Shown piece after piece: positions 7,693 to 15,717 of a stretch of 44,291 bases of DNA; the first letter of the stretch is position 1, and the number at the start of each line of letters is the position of its first letter. This DNA is from an uncultured Bacteroidales bacterium. Its GTDB lineage: Bacteria > Bacteroidota > Bacteroidia > Bacteroidales > Paludibacteraceae. The translations under genes were made by a program, and so were the position numbers. The DNA is taken from assembly GCA_934716995.1 (NCBI GenBank), contig CAKUYO010000019.1, positions 1-44,291 on the forward strand, in the 5' to 3' direction. The notes beneath the pieces are model-generated. The model was not told the origin of the DNA and did not search any database. It worked only from the letters and a program-made list of their open reading frames with translations.

Positions 7693-8715
7693 TTATTGTT
7701 GCTGCAACCCGTTCCGCCAGTCTTGCAGGTATTGATAGAATGTTTCTTCGGTAGTAGCGGGCGGGTTGTCCTCTTTGGTAGCGGCGACGGTGGTCAGATA
7801 GAAGCGCAGGTAAGTTGCGGGGGTGAACAGCACCAGATTGTTGCGCGGGTCTTCCACCGGTCGGGCGGCGTACTGCGCAGGGACGAAGACACCTAATCCG
7901 ACCATCTCCCGGGCATACTTGACGGTATCATTCACGGGGAAATCCGTTCCCCATGAGCCAAGCAGTACGCCCGCAGAAGTAGTGTCTTTGAAAAAGTGTT
8001 TCGGCGTAGTTGCCGTTTGTTTGGCAGGTATCGCCTGTACGCCCGTACAGAGGCTGTCCAAGGGCGACGAGAGAAAGACTTCACAGAGCATATCCCGATG
8101 ACGGGCGGAGATGGTATAGCGGACGGTCATATCCACGGTTTTGCCTTCTGTCTGCCAGCCGGTTACGCTCACTTCCATAGAGGCTTTGTCGGGTGTAACC
8201 TCCACAATCCGCTGCGTGCGGCTCTGTACGGGTTCGATATGGGTCATCCTGCCGTTGCGCCACGGTTTGACGCTCCCTACCCCGACGGTGCCGCTCACGC
8301 GGAGAATGTCGTCTCCGTAATGCTGCGCCAGTTGCTTGTCGGACGGATACCAGTAAGAAGTGGCAAGTTCGAGACGGGGTGTGCGCTTGGCATAGATGTC
8401 AATGGTCTGCTTCTTGTCGAAGTAGATACGATAAGCCATAAAGTCTGACTCGACAGCGACTCCGTGGTGGTGGAGTTGGTGGTAGGTGTCTATGGCGGGG
8501 TCTGCCGTCCACTCGGTGATAGGAACAATACAGCGTGTCTGCCCTTCGGCTTCTATGGTACGGAAACCCGCCATAGCCGAGTCGGCTGGCGATACACGGA
8601 GCCACATAGACGCAGCCGTCTGCGGCTGCGCAATGCACAATGCGCAATGCACAATGCACAATGCGATGCATAGTGCATAATGCGTAATGCGTCCTATATT
8701 AGCGGATGTCGGCAT
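7693..8715 (-). CDS. DUF4861-family exported protein, pectin utilisation partner
   Basis: From ATG 8715 the product has 340 residues; a GTG start at 8748 is possible but less likely. The body (TASYWYPSDKQLAQHYGDDI, later GTDFPVNDTVKYAREMVG) matches what I know of DUF4861 proteins, which sit beside GH28 and other pectin enzymes in Bacteroidetes and are thought to act on rhamnogalacturonan-type substrates. It overlaps the GH28 stop by 17 nt, so the two are co-expressed. The N-terminus is odd: residues about 11-29 come from a translated intergenic repeat (8632-8692), giving a hydrophobic ALCI-type run followed by CIA-QPQ that reads like a signal peptide. Confidence 0.75.
   Translation of the reverse strand: MPTSANIGRITHYALCIALCIVHCALCIAQPQTAASMWLRVSPADSAMAGFRTIEAEGQTRCIVPITEWTADPAIDTYHQLHHHGVAVESDFMAYRIYFDKKQTIDIYAKRTPRLELATSYWYPSDKQLAQHYGDDILRVSGTVGVGSVKPWRNGRMTHIEPVQSRTQRIVEVTPDKASMEVSVTGWQTEGKTVDMTVRYTISARHRDMLCEVFLSSPLDSLCTGVQAIPAKQTATTPKHFFKDTTSAGVLLGSWGTDFPVNDTVKYAREMVGLGVFVPAQYAARPVEDPRNNLVLFTPATYLRFYLTTVAATKEDNPPATTEETFYQYLQDWRNGLQQQ
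8632..8692. repeat. TGCATTGTGCATTATGCAT repeat read as a signal peptide
   Basis: About seven degenerate 9-10-nt units of AATGCACAATGC lie in the 5' end of the DUF4861 frame. The same family is intergenic at 3522-3570. Here it is in frame and encodes a hydrophobic segment. Confidence 0.75.
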
Positions 8716-10243
8716 TTTCGACGGTGGGGGCGAGGACGATGGGCTCACCGGTGCGGGCGGTGATTTGCACGTCGGTGGCGGTCAGTCCGTCGGTCTGGCG
8801 GAGCAACGCCCCCTGCTCGGCGGTCATACGTATATTGCTCAAGTGTACATTCTCGATCTTCATCTCGGGGAGACCGTTGAAGTACATTGCCCTGTGTACA
8901 TCCAGGGCGGTAACGTCCTCGATATATATATTTCTGAACTGCGGGGTTTCTTCGCTCACGGCAGGAGCCGCAGCACTCATACGTGCGGCTATCTCTTCCT
9001 CGGTTTCCTCGCCTGCGCCCTTGCCGCCATAGAATAGGTCGAAGAGCAGTGCCTCGTTGGGGATATTTGCCATATTGACATTGCGGATATAGATATTCTC
9101 CACAATGCCTCCGCGTCCGCGGGTGGATTTGAAGCGCAAGCCGACATCCGTGCCGATGTAGAGATTGTTGCTCACCTGTATATTGCGTATGCCGCCCGAC
9201 ATCTCGGAGCCTACTACGAAACCGCCGTGTCCGTGATAGACGGTACACTCGTCCACGATGACATTCTCGGTGGGCACCCCACGGTCGCGCCCTGGTTGGT
9301 TTTTGCCCGATTTCATACAGATGGCGTCATCGCCGACGTCGAAAGAGCAGCGGGATATGACCACATTGCGGCACGACTCTACGTCCACGCCGTCGCCGTT
9401 CTGGCTGTACCAGGGGTTGCGCACGGTCAGGTCGCGCATTACGAGGTTTTCGCAGAGCATCGGGTGGATATTCCATGCGGGCGAGTTCTCGAAACAAACG
9501 CCCTCCAAAAGGATATTGCGGCAGCCTACGAGGTGCACCATAACAGGGCGCAGGAACGAATGGATTTGTTCCCAGACACTGTCGTCGGTTACCACGGGGA
9601 CGTTCTGGTCTTCGCAAAGCGAAGCGGCATAGAGGGACGCCGAGTCGGGGTACCACACTTTGCCGTCAGCGGTAACAACCCCACCCTTTTTGAGTTGGGC
9701 TTTCCACTGCACATCGCTCACTTTGCTGCGCTTGAGCGGGCGCCACCAGTCGCCGTTGCCGTTGAAGATACCCTGCCCCGTGATGGCGATATTTTCGGCA
9801 TTGAACGCCGAGAGCGGGGACTGACTGCGCATAGTGGGAACTCCCTCGAACCATGTGGAATAGACGGGGTATAGCGAGAAATCGGGCGAAAAGGTGATGA
9901 ACGTGTTTTGCTCCGTATAGAGACGGACGTTGGATTTGAGCGTGATACCCGCCGTGGTATAGACACCTGCGGGAACGATGACTGTGCCGCCTCCCGCTGC
10001 GTTGCAGGCATCAACGGCTTGTTGGAAAGCCCCGGTGGAGAGGTTCGCGCCCGTAGGGTCGGCACCGTAATCCAATACCGAGAACGTGCGGTCGGGGAAC
10101 GAGGGAAGCACGACCTCGGGCATAGCGAAGGACGCCGATTGGGTGATGGCGTCTATCTCTTTTTGCGTTGTATGCTGAAACTCGGGAGCGGCTGTGCAGG
10201 CTGTCAGTGCGGCTGCCAGCAGGGCTATCGTCAGTTTTTTCAT
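8699..10243 (-). CDS. GH28 polygalacturonase-like lipoprotein
   Basis: This 514-residue protein has a lipoprotein signal (LTAC, Cys16) and a right-handed beta-helix glycosidase domain. GH28 landmarks are in order: FSVLDYGADPTG at 54-65, NGDGVDVESC at 282-291, the catalytic-pair region VGDDAICMKSG at 303-313, HGHGGFVVGSE at 337-347 and RFKS at 370-373. It should hydrolyse pectic (rhamno)galacturonan, probably on the cell surface or in the periplasm. It is the first gene of a two-gene unit with the DUF4861 gene. No SusC/SusD pair is in the window, so this is not a full polysaccharide locus. Confidence 0.93.
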   Translation of the reverse strand: MKKLTIALLAAALTACTAAPEFQHTTQKEIDAITQSASFAMPEVVLPSFPDRTFSVLDYGADPTGANLSTGAFQQAVDACNAAGGGTVIVPAGVYTTAGITLKSNVRLYTEQNTFITFSPDFSLYPVYSTWFEGVPTMRSQSPLSAFNAENIAITGQGIFNGNGDWWRPLKRSKVSDVQWKAQLKKGGVVTADGKVWYPDSASLYAASLCEDQNVPVVTDDSVWEQIHSFLRPVMVHLVGCRNILLEGVCFENSPAWNIHPMLCENLVMRDLTVRNPWYSQNGDGVDVESCRNVVISRCSFDVGDDAICMKSGKNQPGRDRGVPTENVIVDECTVYHGHGGFVVGSEMSGGIRNIQVSNNLYIGTDVGLRFKSTRGRGGIVENIYIRNVNMANIPNEALLFDLFYGGKGAGEETEEEIAARMSAAAPAVSEETPQFRNIYIEDVTALDVHRAMYFNGLPEMKIENVHLSNIRMTAEQGALLRQTDGLTATDVQITARTGEPIVLAPTVENADIR

Positions 10244-10280
10244 ATTGTACGGTACTTTTACATCGAATTTAATTCGGTGG

Positions 10281-10288
10281 CAAAGGTA
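10281..10288 (-). promoter_or_regulatory. -7 element of the GH28 promoter
   Basis: TACCTTTG on the minus strand lies 37 nt upstream of ATG 10243. No TTTG is seen at the -33 position. Confidence 0.5.
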
Positions 10289-10375
10289 CTGCTATTTCTC
10301 GGTACGGGCGTGCATTTTTTGGTATAAGTAGTGGAAAAATTGGAATGACGCCCGTACTACCCATATAGTATGGAG

Positions 10376-10436
10376 GAAAGAAACTAAACCGACCAAACCT
10401 TGCCTTGCGGCGCAACCAGCACCGCACCGAGATTGG
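10376..10436. repeat. Purine-rich tail plus GCGG-hairpin repeat, copy 1
   Basis: GGAAAGAAAC, then AAACCTTGCCTTGCGGCGC and an imperfect hairpin to GCACCGC. Related copies are at 14271-14306 and 28886-28935. The open frames over 10269-10697 look non-coding. Confidence 0.5.
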
Positions 10437-10444
10437 AAATTGCT

Positions 10445-10530
10445 TGATTGGCAAAGCAGTTTTTGGCAATTTCTGCTTGACAGACAAAGCAGATTTGCAC
10501 ATTTTCTGCATGACGGGCGAAGCAGATTCG
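10445..10530. repeat. Three degenerate 33-nt tandem repeats
   Basis: AAGCAG recurs at 10454, 10487 and 10520, an exact 33-nt period. In the first two units TTTCTGC closes an imperfect hairpin with it. No gene function is apparent. Confidence 0.6.
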
Positions 10531-10567
10531 TGTGTATTGGAGAAGGTACAGTATTTATAAAACAACA

Positions 10568-10599
10568 CCTCCTGTTTCTTCCGCGGGAGAAACAGGAGG
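10568..10599 (-). terminator. Terminator of the two-gene unit 10708-11334
   Basis: Arms CCTCCTGTTTCT (10568-10579) and AGAAACAGGAGG (10588-10599) form a perfect 12-bp stem, about 110 nt beyond the stop at 10708. The stretch between the two has no other feature. Confidence 0.65.
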
Positions 10600-10707
10600 C
10601 TTGTATGTTGCGGTGAGGGAGAGTCATGAGGTCTCTCTGCGCCGATTGGTCTGTTTGACAGGCAGTACCATACCCCTACATTAGAAATTATATCCAAGAT
10701 TTACGGG

Positions 10708-11028
10708 TTAGCCGTTATAGGCGAGCCACTCTTGGCTGAAAACATAGCCGTACAATGTCTTGTACTGTTTCTGTTTTTGGAAGCCAAGCAAATCTTGCTG
10801 CATTTTGGATGCGTCCTGCATCCGTTTGCGAGTGGACTTTGCCACTGCTGAGAACTTTGCCTGTTGCGCCACTTGGGACTCAGTTGCAGGTTTGTCATCC
10901 TCATCTTCACGAACACTCGTAAAGCGGCGATTAGTTGATCGGAGACGCTTGTAAATGGTTTGAGTGTTCGCTTTTGACACTTTCCCCCTGATATAATCAA
11001 CGGGGTCTAAAAACTTAACTATACCCAT
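10708..11028 (-). CDS. Small basic protein of unknown function, related to its neighbour
   Basis: The 106-residue product shares the neighbour's layout: an N-terminal GKxSK/GKICR stretch, a central QQAKF/RNKM helix and a C-terminal YKTLYGYVFSQEW that matches YRTLRGYMIAQEM. It begins 3 nt after the neighbour's stop, so they are co-translated. It is rich in K, R and Q and has no membrane segment. Proteins of this kind occur in tandem in Bacteroidetes and have no assigned role that I know of. Confidence 0.7.
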   Translation of the reverse strand: MGIVKFLDPVDYIRGKVSKANTQTIYKRLRSTNRRFTSVREDEDDKPATESQVAQQAKFSAVAKSTRKRMQDASKMQQDLLGFQKQKQYKTLYGYVFSQEWLAYNG

Positions 11029-11031
11029 AAC

Positions 11032-11334
11032 TTATGCAAGTTTTAGCATCTCTTGCGCTATCATATAGCCTCGGAGCGTGCGGTAAGTACTCTGTGCCTT
11101 AAAAGCAGTCTGATAGGCTGCGATCTCGGCTTGGGTCAATTGTTTTACACTTGCAACTGCACTTCGCATTTTATTGCGTTGCGCCGTCTGCGCCTCTGTC
11201 GGGGCAGACACATTAGGGTTACAAATGGCACTTGTAAATTTTTTGCCATACATCTTTTTGTAGATGATCTGGCTATGGCGGCAGATTTTGCCGCGGAATT
11301 CCTTAAAAGGAACCTCTACATCATAAGATGCCAT
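11032..11334 (-). CDS. Small basic protein of unknown function, first of the pair
   Basis: ATG 11334 gives 100 residues beginning with MASYDVEVPFKEFRGKICR. The frame stays open to 11505, but those residues have no counterpart in the partner gene and the promoter lies just upstream, so the short form is preferred; this leaves a 5' leader of about 130 nt. The C-terminal half is helical and ends in YRTLRGYMIAQEM, shared with the next gene. The pair probably arose by duplication. Function unknown. Confidence 0.7.
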   Translation of the reverse strand: MASYDVEVPFKEFRGKICRHSQIIYKKMYGKKFTSAICNPNVSAPTEAQTAQRNKMRSAVASVKQLTQAEIAAYQTAFKAQSTYRTLRGYMIAQEMLKLA

Positions 11335-11474
11335 AAACAAATAAATTAATATATGAAAGATCTGATGCTCCTTTACCGCGAGCACATTCGGTTTCGCTTT
11401 TCCTGCGATGTCTGTGGGGTAAATATATTTAGTTTTTACTTCTTGCAAGAATCCCACCACCTTGGAAAGCAGTG

Positions 11475-11506
11475 CAAAAGTACGACTAATTTTTGAGACT
11501 GCCAAA
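11475..11506 (-). promoter_or_regulatory. Promoter of the small-protein pair
   Basis: On the minus strand TTTG (11506-11503), 20 nt and TACTTTTG (11482-11475) fit the consensus exactly. Confidence 0.75.
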
Positions 11507-11664
11507 TAATTTATGAAAAATTTTGTATTATTTTTCTGAGACCGATTTGGCGCAAAATATCAAGGTTTTCGCCCCTATAAAACCGTCTGCAGGGTGCTTT
11601 ATACAGATATTAGAATTTGTACAAAATCTTAATAATCGTATATCTTTTCAGGTTCGAAGTTGGT

Positions 11665-11712
11665 AGGTAGTTCCTTCGTAGTTCTCTCGTAGTTCCTTCG
11701 TAAACGGTAGTT
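11665..11712. repeat. GTAGTTCCTTC tandem repeat
   Basis: Four degenerate units of GTAGTTCCTTC lie in tandem. Nothing else is seen in 11507-11762. Confidence 0.65.
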
Positions 11713-11762
11713 CTTGATCAACGGAAAGTAAATCTTAACAAAAGGGATGTTTTTGGGGAAGA

Positions 11763-11796
11763 CAAAGGTTGCCTGCAAGAGAGCAAGCAACCTTTG
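11763..11796 (-). terminator. Probable terminator of the 42-aa ORF
   Basis: Arms CAAAGGTTGC (11763-11772) and GCAACCTTTG (11787-11796) form a 10-bp stem 28 nt beyond the stop of the small ORF. The T run is weak. Confidence 0.55.
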
Positions 11797-11823
11797 ACCT
11801 GTTTGTTTGGCATCAGGGCTGGA

Positions 11824-11952
11824 TCAAGAGAACCACTCCATAATGTCTTTGAGTTTGTCCAACATTTTTTCGGCTTTTGCCGTTGCACTCTCATCCACAT
11901 TCTGGACAGACATCAGCAAATCTTTAAGTTGTTCCACCTCTTCATCCGACAT
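11824..11952 (-). CDS. 42-residue acidic helical protein
   Basis: A short frame from ATG 11952 to TGA 11824 encodes an acidic product starting MSDEEVEQLKDLLMS and ending in a Trp-containing KDIMEWFS. The heptad-like spacing of L, I and M suggests one amphipathic helix or coiled coil. It is followed by a hairpin terminator and lies 84 nt beyond the lipoprotein gene on the same strand. Coding status rests on composition and context only. Confidence 0.45.
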   Translation of the reverse strand: MSDEEVEQLKDLLMSVQNVDESATAKAEKMLDKLKDIMEWFS

Positions 11953-12036
11953 AATGTATGAGACTATGACTCAAGGAATGTTGCCAAACCGAAATAGATA
12001 TGCCGTTTGGCTATCGTTGTACTGAAAAGTGCCATA

Positions 12037-12735
12037 TTAGTTCAAGATTTCGTTGAGAGATGTAGCCGTTTTCTCAAGCGTATATTCATAACGTTTACCC
12101 ATATCGATAAAAGAGACTTGGGCATAGAAATCCAAGCCGACAGAATAGATAATGTCGTATTTGGTGAAACTATCGCCGAAATCGGAGTAGGAATAATCCA
12201 TTACTTCCACATATTGGAGCGACTCCTGTTTGAGATAATCCAGGAAACCATGGTAGATTTGAAGCATGCCCTTTTTGAACTCGGCATCCGACATATTCTT
12301 GATAAGATCTTCGTGCGCCTGACCTACTTGGGGTGTCCAATAACTTGCCTCCTTATCATATTTGAAAGCATATTGAGCGGCATCGGCTTTATTATTCAGT
12401 TTTTTTGTCCAAAACTCTTCGTCATCATACGTATGACCTACTACTTGACCATAATTGCCTAAAAATTCTTTTGCCCAATAATAGAATCTATCCTTAAAAT
12501 ATCCGACCAGAATATGACTTGCATAGGCATCAGAAACGATATTGAGTCCTTCGCCCTGTTCCTCCAAAGACAGCACATAATTTTGTTTGTACTCATTACC
12601 TAATTTATCAGACAAACAATGTCCGAAGACCCACGCCTTCATATCATCACTTTTTGCAGCCTTGGGCAAACCGGAACAAGAGGTTAATACTGCAACGCCA
12701 AGAAGCAACGTTGCCAAAACAGATTTTGTTTTCAT
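12037..12735 (-). CDS. Lipoprotein of unknown function
   Basis: The 232-residue product has a lipoprotein signal peptide (basic start, hydrophobic core, VLTSC with Cys20). The mature part is mostly helical with many aromatic and acidic residues and has no motif I recognise. It ends in a helical ATSLNEILN. It follows the PD-(D/E)XK gene by 29 nt on the same strand and may be co-transcribed with it; the functional link, if any, is unclear. Confidence 0.75.
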   Translation of the reverse strand: MKTKSVLATLLLGVAVLTSCSGLPKAAKSDDMKAWVFGHCLSDKLGNEYKQNYVLSLEEQGEGLNIVSDAYASHILVGYFKDRFYYWAKEFLGNYGQVVGHTYDDEEFWTKKLNNKADAAQYAFKYDKEASYWTPQVGQAHEDLIKNMSDAEFKKGMLQIYHGFLDYLKQESLQYVEVMDYSYSDFGDSFTKYDIIYSVGLDFYAQVSFIDMGKRYEYTLEKTATSLNEILN

Positions 12736-12764
12736 TGTAATAAAATTTTAGTTATTTGTTGTGT

Positions 12765-13880
12765 TTATAATTGCCAATGGTTGGTTGCGACAAGAGAGAG
12801 GAGTTCGGCGATGCGGGATTGGAATTCGCGGGCAACGGCACCCGAATAGATGTCGAGGAATGTGGAATTATCCCAATAGCGGTATTTGGGCATCCAGTTC
12901 CACACAAGCCAAGCACCATCCTGTTGATAGCCGTCTTGGCGGGGCAAATCCATAAACGGTTTGTGTTCGTCCAAGATACCATAACACAATTCAGTGGTGC
13001 CGTTGTATCTTTCAAACTCAAACTTGATGTAGCAATGTTCCCAACCTTTCGGGCGCAAACTTATTCCGCCGAAGTTGCCCCTGTCGTAGGTAGATTCGAT
13101 AATTTCGTAGCGGTCGTCCTGGAGTTGTTCACACAGGGTGATTTCCACCAAATGCTGTTTGACGGCGGGCATATTATCCGCGATGGCACATGCCTGTGCA
13201 AAGTTATCTTTCTCGGAGAGGAGTTGAATGAGTTGCTCTTTGTCCATTGTATTTTGATTTGTAAGTTGTTGTAACACGTTGATATATTGGAGTATGGTTT
13301 CACGCACACGCGGCTTGTCGAATGCCAGTTGCGCACATTGGCGCAGCCAACCGATGATGTCGTTGCGATAGGATATGCAGTGATAGTCAGTCAGTTCGCC
13401 TTTGGATTGGTCTGTCGGCTCTTTGCCGTCGAGGGTAAGATAGAGCAGCAGATAATCGGTGTAGTTTGCGCAGGCGTAGTCATTATATCGCTGTAATTGC
13501 GCCGGTTGGTCGGCTGCCCAAATCTTGTTCTCGATAATGATAGCGTGGCGGTTGGAATCAGTAATCAAGAGGTCTATACGCCCGTTGCCTGTATAGTATT
13601 CCGTGGCGACAGTAGCGGTGGCAGTATCTAACGGAAGATTGCTACTACCATGTATGACTGAGCCGATAAAGGCTTTAAGGAAAGCATCCTGCATACCATG
13701 GTCACCATTCGGATCAAGCAATGCGGCAAGGAATGCCGAGTGTGACAGTTCTACATTCTGTACACCTAATACATTGAAGACATTGTAACATTCGCCGCGT
13801 TTGCGGGCTTCGGCGTGCCGCTGCCGATCGATGTCGGTAATACGACGGACTTGGAGAAGTAATTTTTCAAATTGTTCCAT
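12765..13880 (-). CDS. PD-(D/E)XK nuclease superfamily protein
   Basis: From ATG 13880 (13922 is also possible) the product has 371 residues. The catalytic signature is visible: Glu44 in QNVELSHSAFLAALLDP, Asp103 in GRIDLLI and the ExK pair in IIENKI (Glu117, Lys119). This matches the PDDEXK_4 group (PF14281), whose members occur in accessory and defence regions, often without proven activity. The C-terminal half has a separate conserved region rich in W and Y. It lies beyond a leader of about 320 nt with a long hairpin. A DNA-cleaving role is inferred from the fold only. Confidence 0.85.
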   Translation of the reverse strand: MEQFEKLLLQVRRITDIDRQRHAEARKRGECYNVFNVLGVQNVELSHSAFLAALLDPNGDHGMQDAFLKAFIGSVIHGSSNLPLDTATATVATEYYTGNGRIDLLITDSNRHAIIIENKIWAADQPAQLQRYNDYACANYTDYLLLYLTLDGKEPTDQSKGELTDYHCISYRNDIIGWLRQCAQLAFDKPRVRETILQYINVLQQLTNQNTMDKEQLIQLLSEKDNFAQACAIADNMPAVKQHLVEITLCEQLQDDRYEIIESTYDRGNFGGISLRPKGWEHCYIKFEFERYNGTTELCYGILDEHKPFMDLPRQDGYQQDGAWLVWNWMPKYRYWDNSTFLDIYSGAVAREFQSRIAELLSLVATNHWQL

Positions 13881-13953
13881 ATAGATAGATTTAATTGGGT
13901 TATTTGGCAGAGATACGGACATAAAAAGAGCGTGAACTTTCCGTTTAGTTCAT

Positions 13954-14092
13954 TTGACATTTTGAGGTTCTGGACTACCTAAGAGAATCAAATAGAATAC
14001 GCAAAAGCCCACGCGGTCAGCGTGAGCGTCATTCGGCTTTTGCTTGATTCTCTTTAATGAATTTCAGAAGTGTCCAGTTTCCAAAATGTCAA
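13954..14092 (-). other. 139-nt nested inverted repeat in the leader of the PD-(D/E)XK gene
   Basis: TTGACATTTTG (13954-13964) pairs with CAAAATGTCAA (14082-14092), TGGAC (13971-13975) with GTCCA (14072-14076), AAGAGAATCAA (13981-13991) with TTGATTCTCTT (14044-14054), GCAAAAGCC (14001-14009) with GGCTTTTGC (14035-14043), and CACGC (14010-14014) with GCGTG (14020-14024). All arms nest in order. It may be a structured RNA or a MITE-like remnant. No flanking target duplication is clear. Confidence 0.7.
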
Positions 14093-14207
14093 GTGTTGCT
14101 TATAACGCTATAAAATTATGTCATTGCACCGCCTATCGGTGCACGGTTTTACATAGGCAAAATATATTATTGATAAATGTTCGGATTTGTAGATTGTTAA
14201 AACACTG

Positions 14208-14239
14208 CAAAAGTAGTATAAAAGTTTGATATACACAAA
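14208..14239 (-). promoter_or_regulatory. Promoter reading into the hairpin and the PD-(D/E)XK gene
   Basis: On the minus strand TTTG (14239-14236), 20 nt and TACTTTTG (14215-14208) match the consensus exactly. The transcript would start near 14201 and include the 13954-14092 hairpin. A small hairpin (TGCACCG..CGGTGCA) lies near 14125-14143. Confidence 0.65.
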
Positions 14240-14322
14240 TAAAAATTTGTATATTGTTTGATTTTTAGGGAAAGAAACAAAACTTTATCTTGCGGTGCGA
14301 CACCGCACATATTGGCAAACAA

Positions 14323-14400
14323 TGTAATTTATCGAAGTTTAGGTGGCTATTTTGTGTAATTTATCGAAATAAATCAATGAAAATTTTGTAATTTATCGAA
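14323..14400. repeat. Upstream array of three 14-bp repeats at 32-bp period
   Basis: TGTAATTTATCGAA occurs at 14323-14336, 14355-14368 and 14387-14400, exactly 32 bp apart. The third copy lies between the -33 and -7 boxes of the ATPase promoter, the position of an operator. Confidence 0.9.
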
Positions 14401-14415
14401 GTTTGAGTATCTTTG
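14385..14415 (+). promoter_or_regulatory. Promoter of the AAA ATPase gene, overlapped by a repeat
   Basis: TTTG (14385-14388), 19 nt and TATCTTTG (14408-14415). The spacer is largely the third 14-bp repeat, so a protein bound there would block transcription. ATG is at 14441. Confidence 0.7.
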
Positions 14416-14440
14416 CAGGCGAAATAAAACAGCAAAGGCA

Positions 14441-15709
14441 ATGACAACACAAGACTTATTACCCATAGTGGCTGACCAGCGGGAAGAATGGCTGAATGAG
14501 GATTTTAGCCGCACCATTAGCCGTATAGAAGAAAAAGAAATAGACCTCGAAAGCAAGTTGGCACAAGTGGTAATTGGAGTGCGACGTAGCGGTAAGTCCA
14601 CGCTATGCCGCAAAGTATTGCACGAAGCCAAAGTAAAAGCCGCCTACATCAATTTCGATGATGAACGGTTAGAGAATGTGGGACAGGAAGACTTGAATAC
14701 CCTATTGTCTGCCCTCTATGTAATATACGGTGAATTTGACTATTTGCTATTAGATGAGATACAGAACGTGGATGGTTGGCCACTGTTTGTAAACCGACTG
14801 TTACGCCAAGGGCTACATTTGCTGGTTACAGGCAGCAATGCAAAACTACTATCCAACGAACTGACCACCCACTTGACAGGACGGCACCATAAAATAGAAC
14901 TATATCCTTTTTCGTTCTCAGAATACACACAAATCAAACAAATCGATACCACTTCACTCACAACAAAGGCACAAGCACTATTGCAAAAGGGACTGAACGA
15001 TTACCTGCTGCAAGGCGGTTTCCCGGAACTGCAAACGGAACACAATACGCAAGATTACATAACAGGGTTGTTATATGCTATCATCCGGCGTGATATAACA
15101 CAACGTTTTGGTGTACGTTATCCGGAAGTGTTGGAACGATTAGCCACCTATCTAATGGATAACTTTGCACAGGAATACAATGCAAAAAACTTAGCACAGG
15201 AATTTGGTATATCAGACCATACCATAGATACGTACTGCCACTATTTGCAAGAGGCATTTTTGCTATTTGCAGTACATAAATTCTCCTACAAAAGCAGCGA
15301 GCGTATTCGCGGTGAGAAACTATACGTGGTGGATACCGCTTTTATCTCAAACCGTCCGAATACTTTTTCTTTGCATAATATGGGATGGCGATTAGAGAAC
15401 GTTATTTTTATAGAACTCTTACACCGTGCGGGCAGACGCTATGCCGATGTGTTTTACTATCGCGACCGCAGTTTCGAGGTGGATTTTCTGGTTGCAAAAA
15501 GCGGTGTCGTGGAAACTTTATATCAAGTATGCTACGATATGAGCGAAGAAAAGACACGCAAACGGGAGATAAACGGATTGTTGCAGGGGGCACGCAAATT
15601 CAATTGTACGGATCTAACCATTATAACCTTCTCGCAAGAAGAAACCATCATAGAAGATAATATGACCATCCGTGTAATCCCCGCTGCACATTGGTTGGTA
15701 AATGAATAG
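14441..15709 (+). CDS. AAA-family ATPase with DUF4143
   Basis: This 422-residue protein has an N-terminal AAA_14 ATPase domain: Walker A GVRRSGKS at 46-53, Walker B YLLLDE at 101-106, and the sensor-like TGSN at 130-133. The C-terminal part has a winged-helix-like stretch (NLAQEFGISDHTIDTYCHY) and the DUF4143 end with VDFLVAKSG. Such proteins are present in many copies in Bacteroidetes and no biochemical role is settled. It stands alone on the plus strand in a minus-strand region and is enclosed by five copies of one 14-bp repeat, three before and two after, which suggests self-regulation or mobility as a unit. Confidence 0.88.
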   Translation: MTTQDLLPIVADQREEWLNEDFSRTISRIEEKEIDLESKLAQVVIGVRRSGKSTLCRKVLHEAKVKAAYINFDDERLENVGQEDLNTLLSALYVIYGEFDYLLLDEIQNVDGWPLFVNRLLRQGLHLLVTGSNAKLLSNELTTHLTGRHHKIELYPFSFSEYTQIKQIDTTSLTTKAQALLQKGLNDYLLQGGFPELQTEHNTQDYITGLLYAIIRRDITQRFGVRYPEVLERLATYLMDNFAQEYNAKNLAQEFGISDHTIDTYCHYLQEAFLLFAVHKFSYKSSERIRGEKLYVVDTAFISNRPNTFSLHNMGWRLENVIFIELLHRAGRRYADVFYYRDRSFEVDFLVAKSGVVETLYQVCYDMSEEKTRKREINGLLQGARKFNCTDLTIITFSQEETIIEDNMTIRVIPAAHWLVNE

Positions 15710-15717
15710 TACCACGA

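Noticed and set aside
10269..10697. Open frame of 142 aa on the minus strand
   Set aside because: It crosses a promoter, a repeat array and a perfect hairpin and has a low-complexity, non-protein-like composition.
13954..14092. Retron-type non-coding RNA, because of the terminal inverted repeats
   Set aside because: There is no reverse transcriptase gene in the window.
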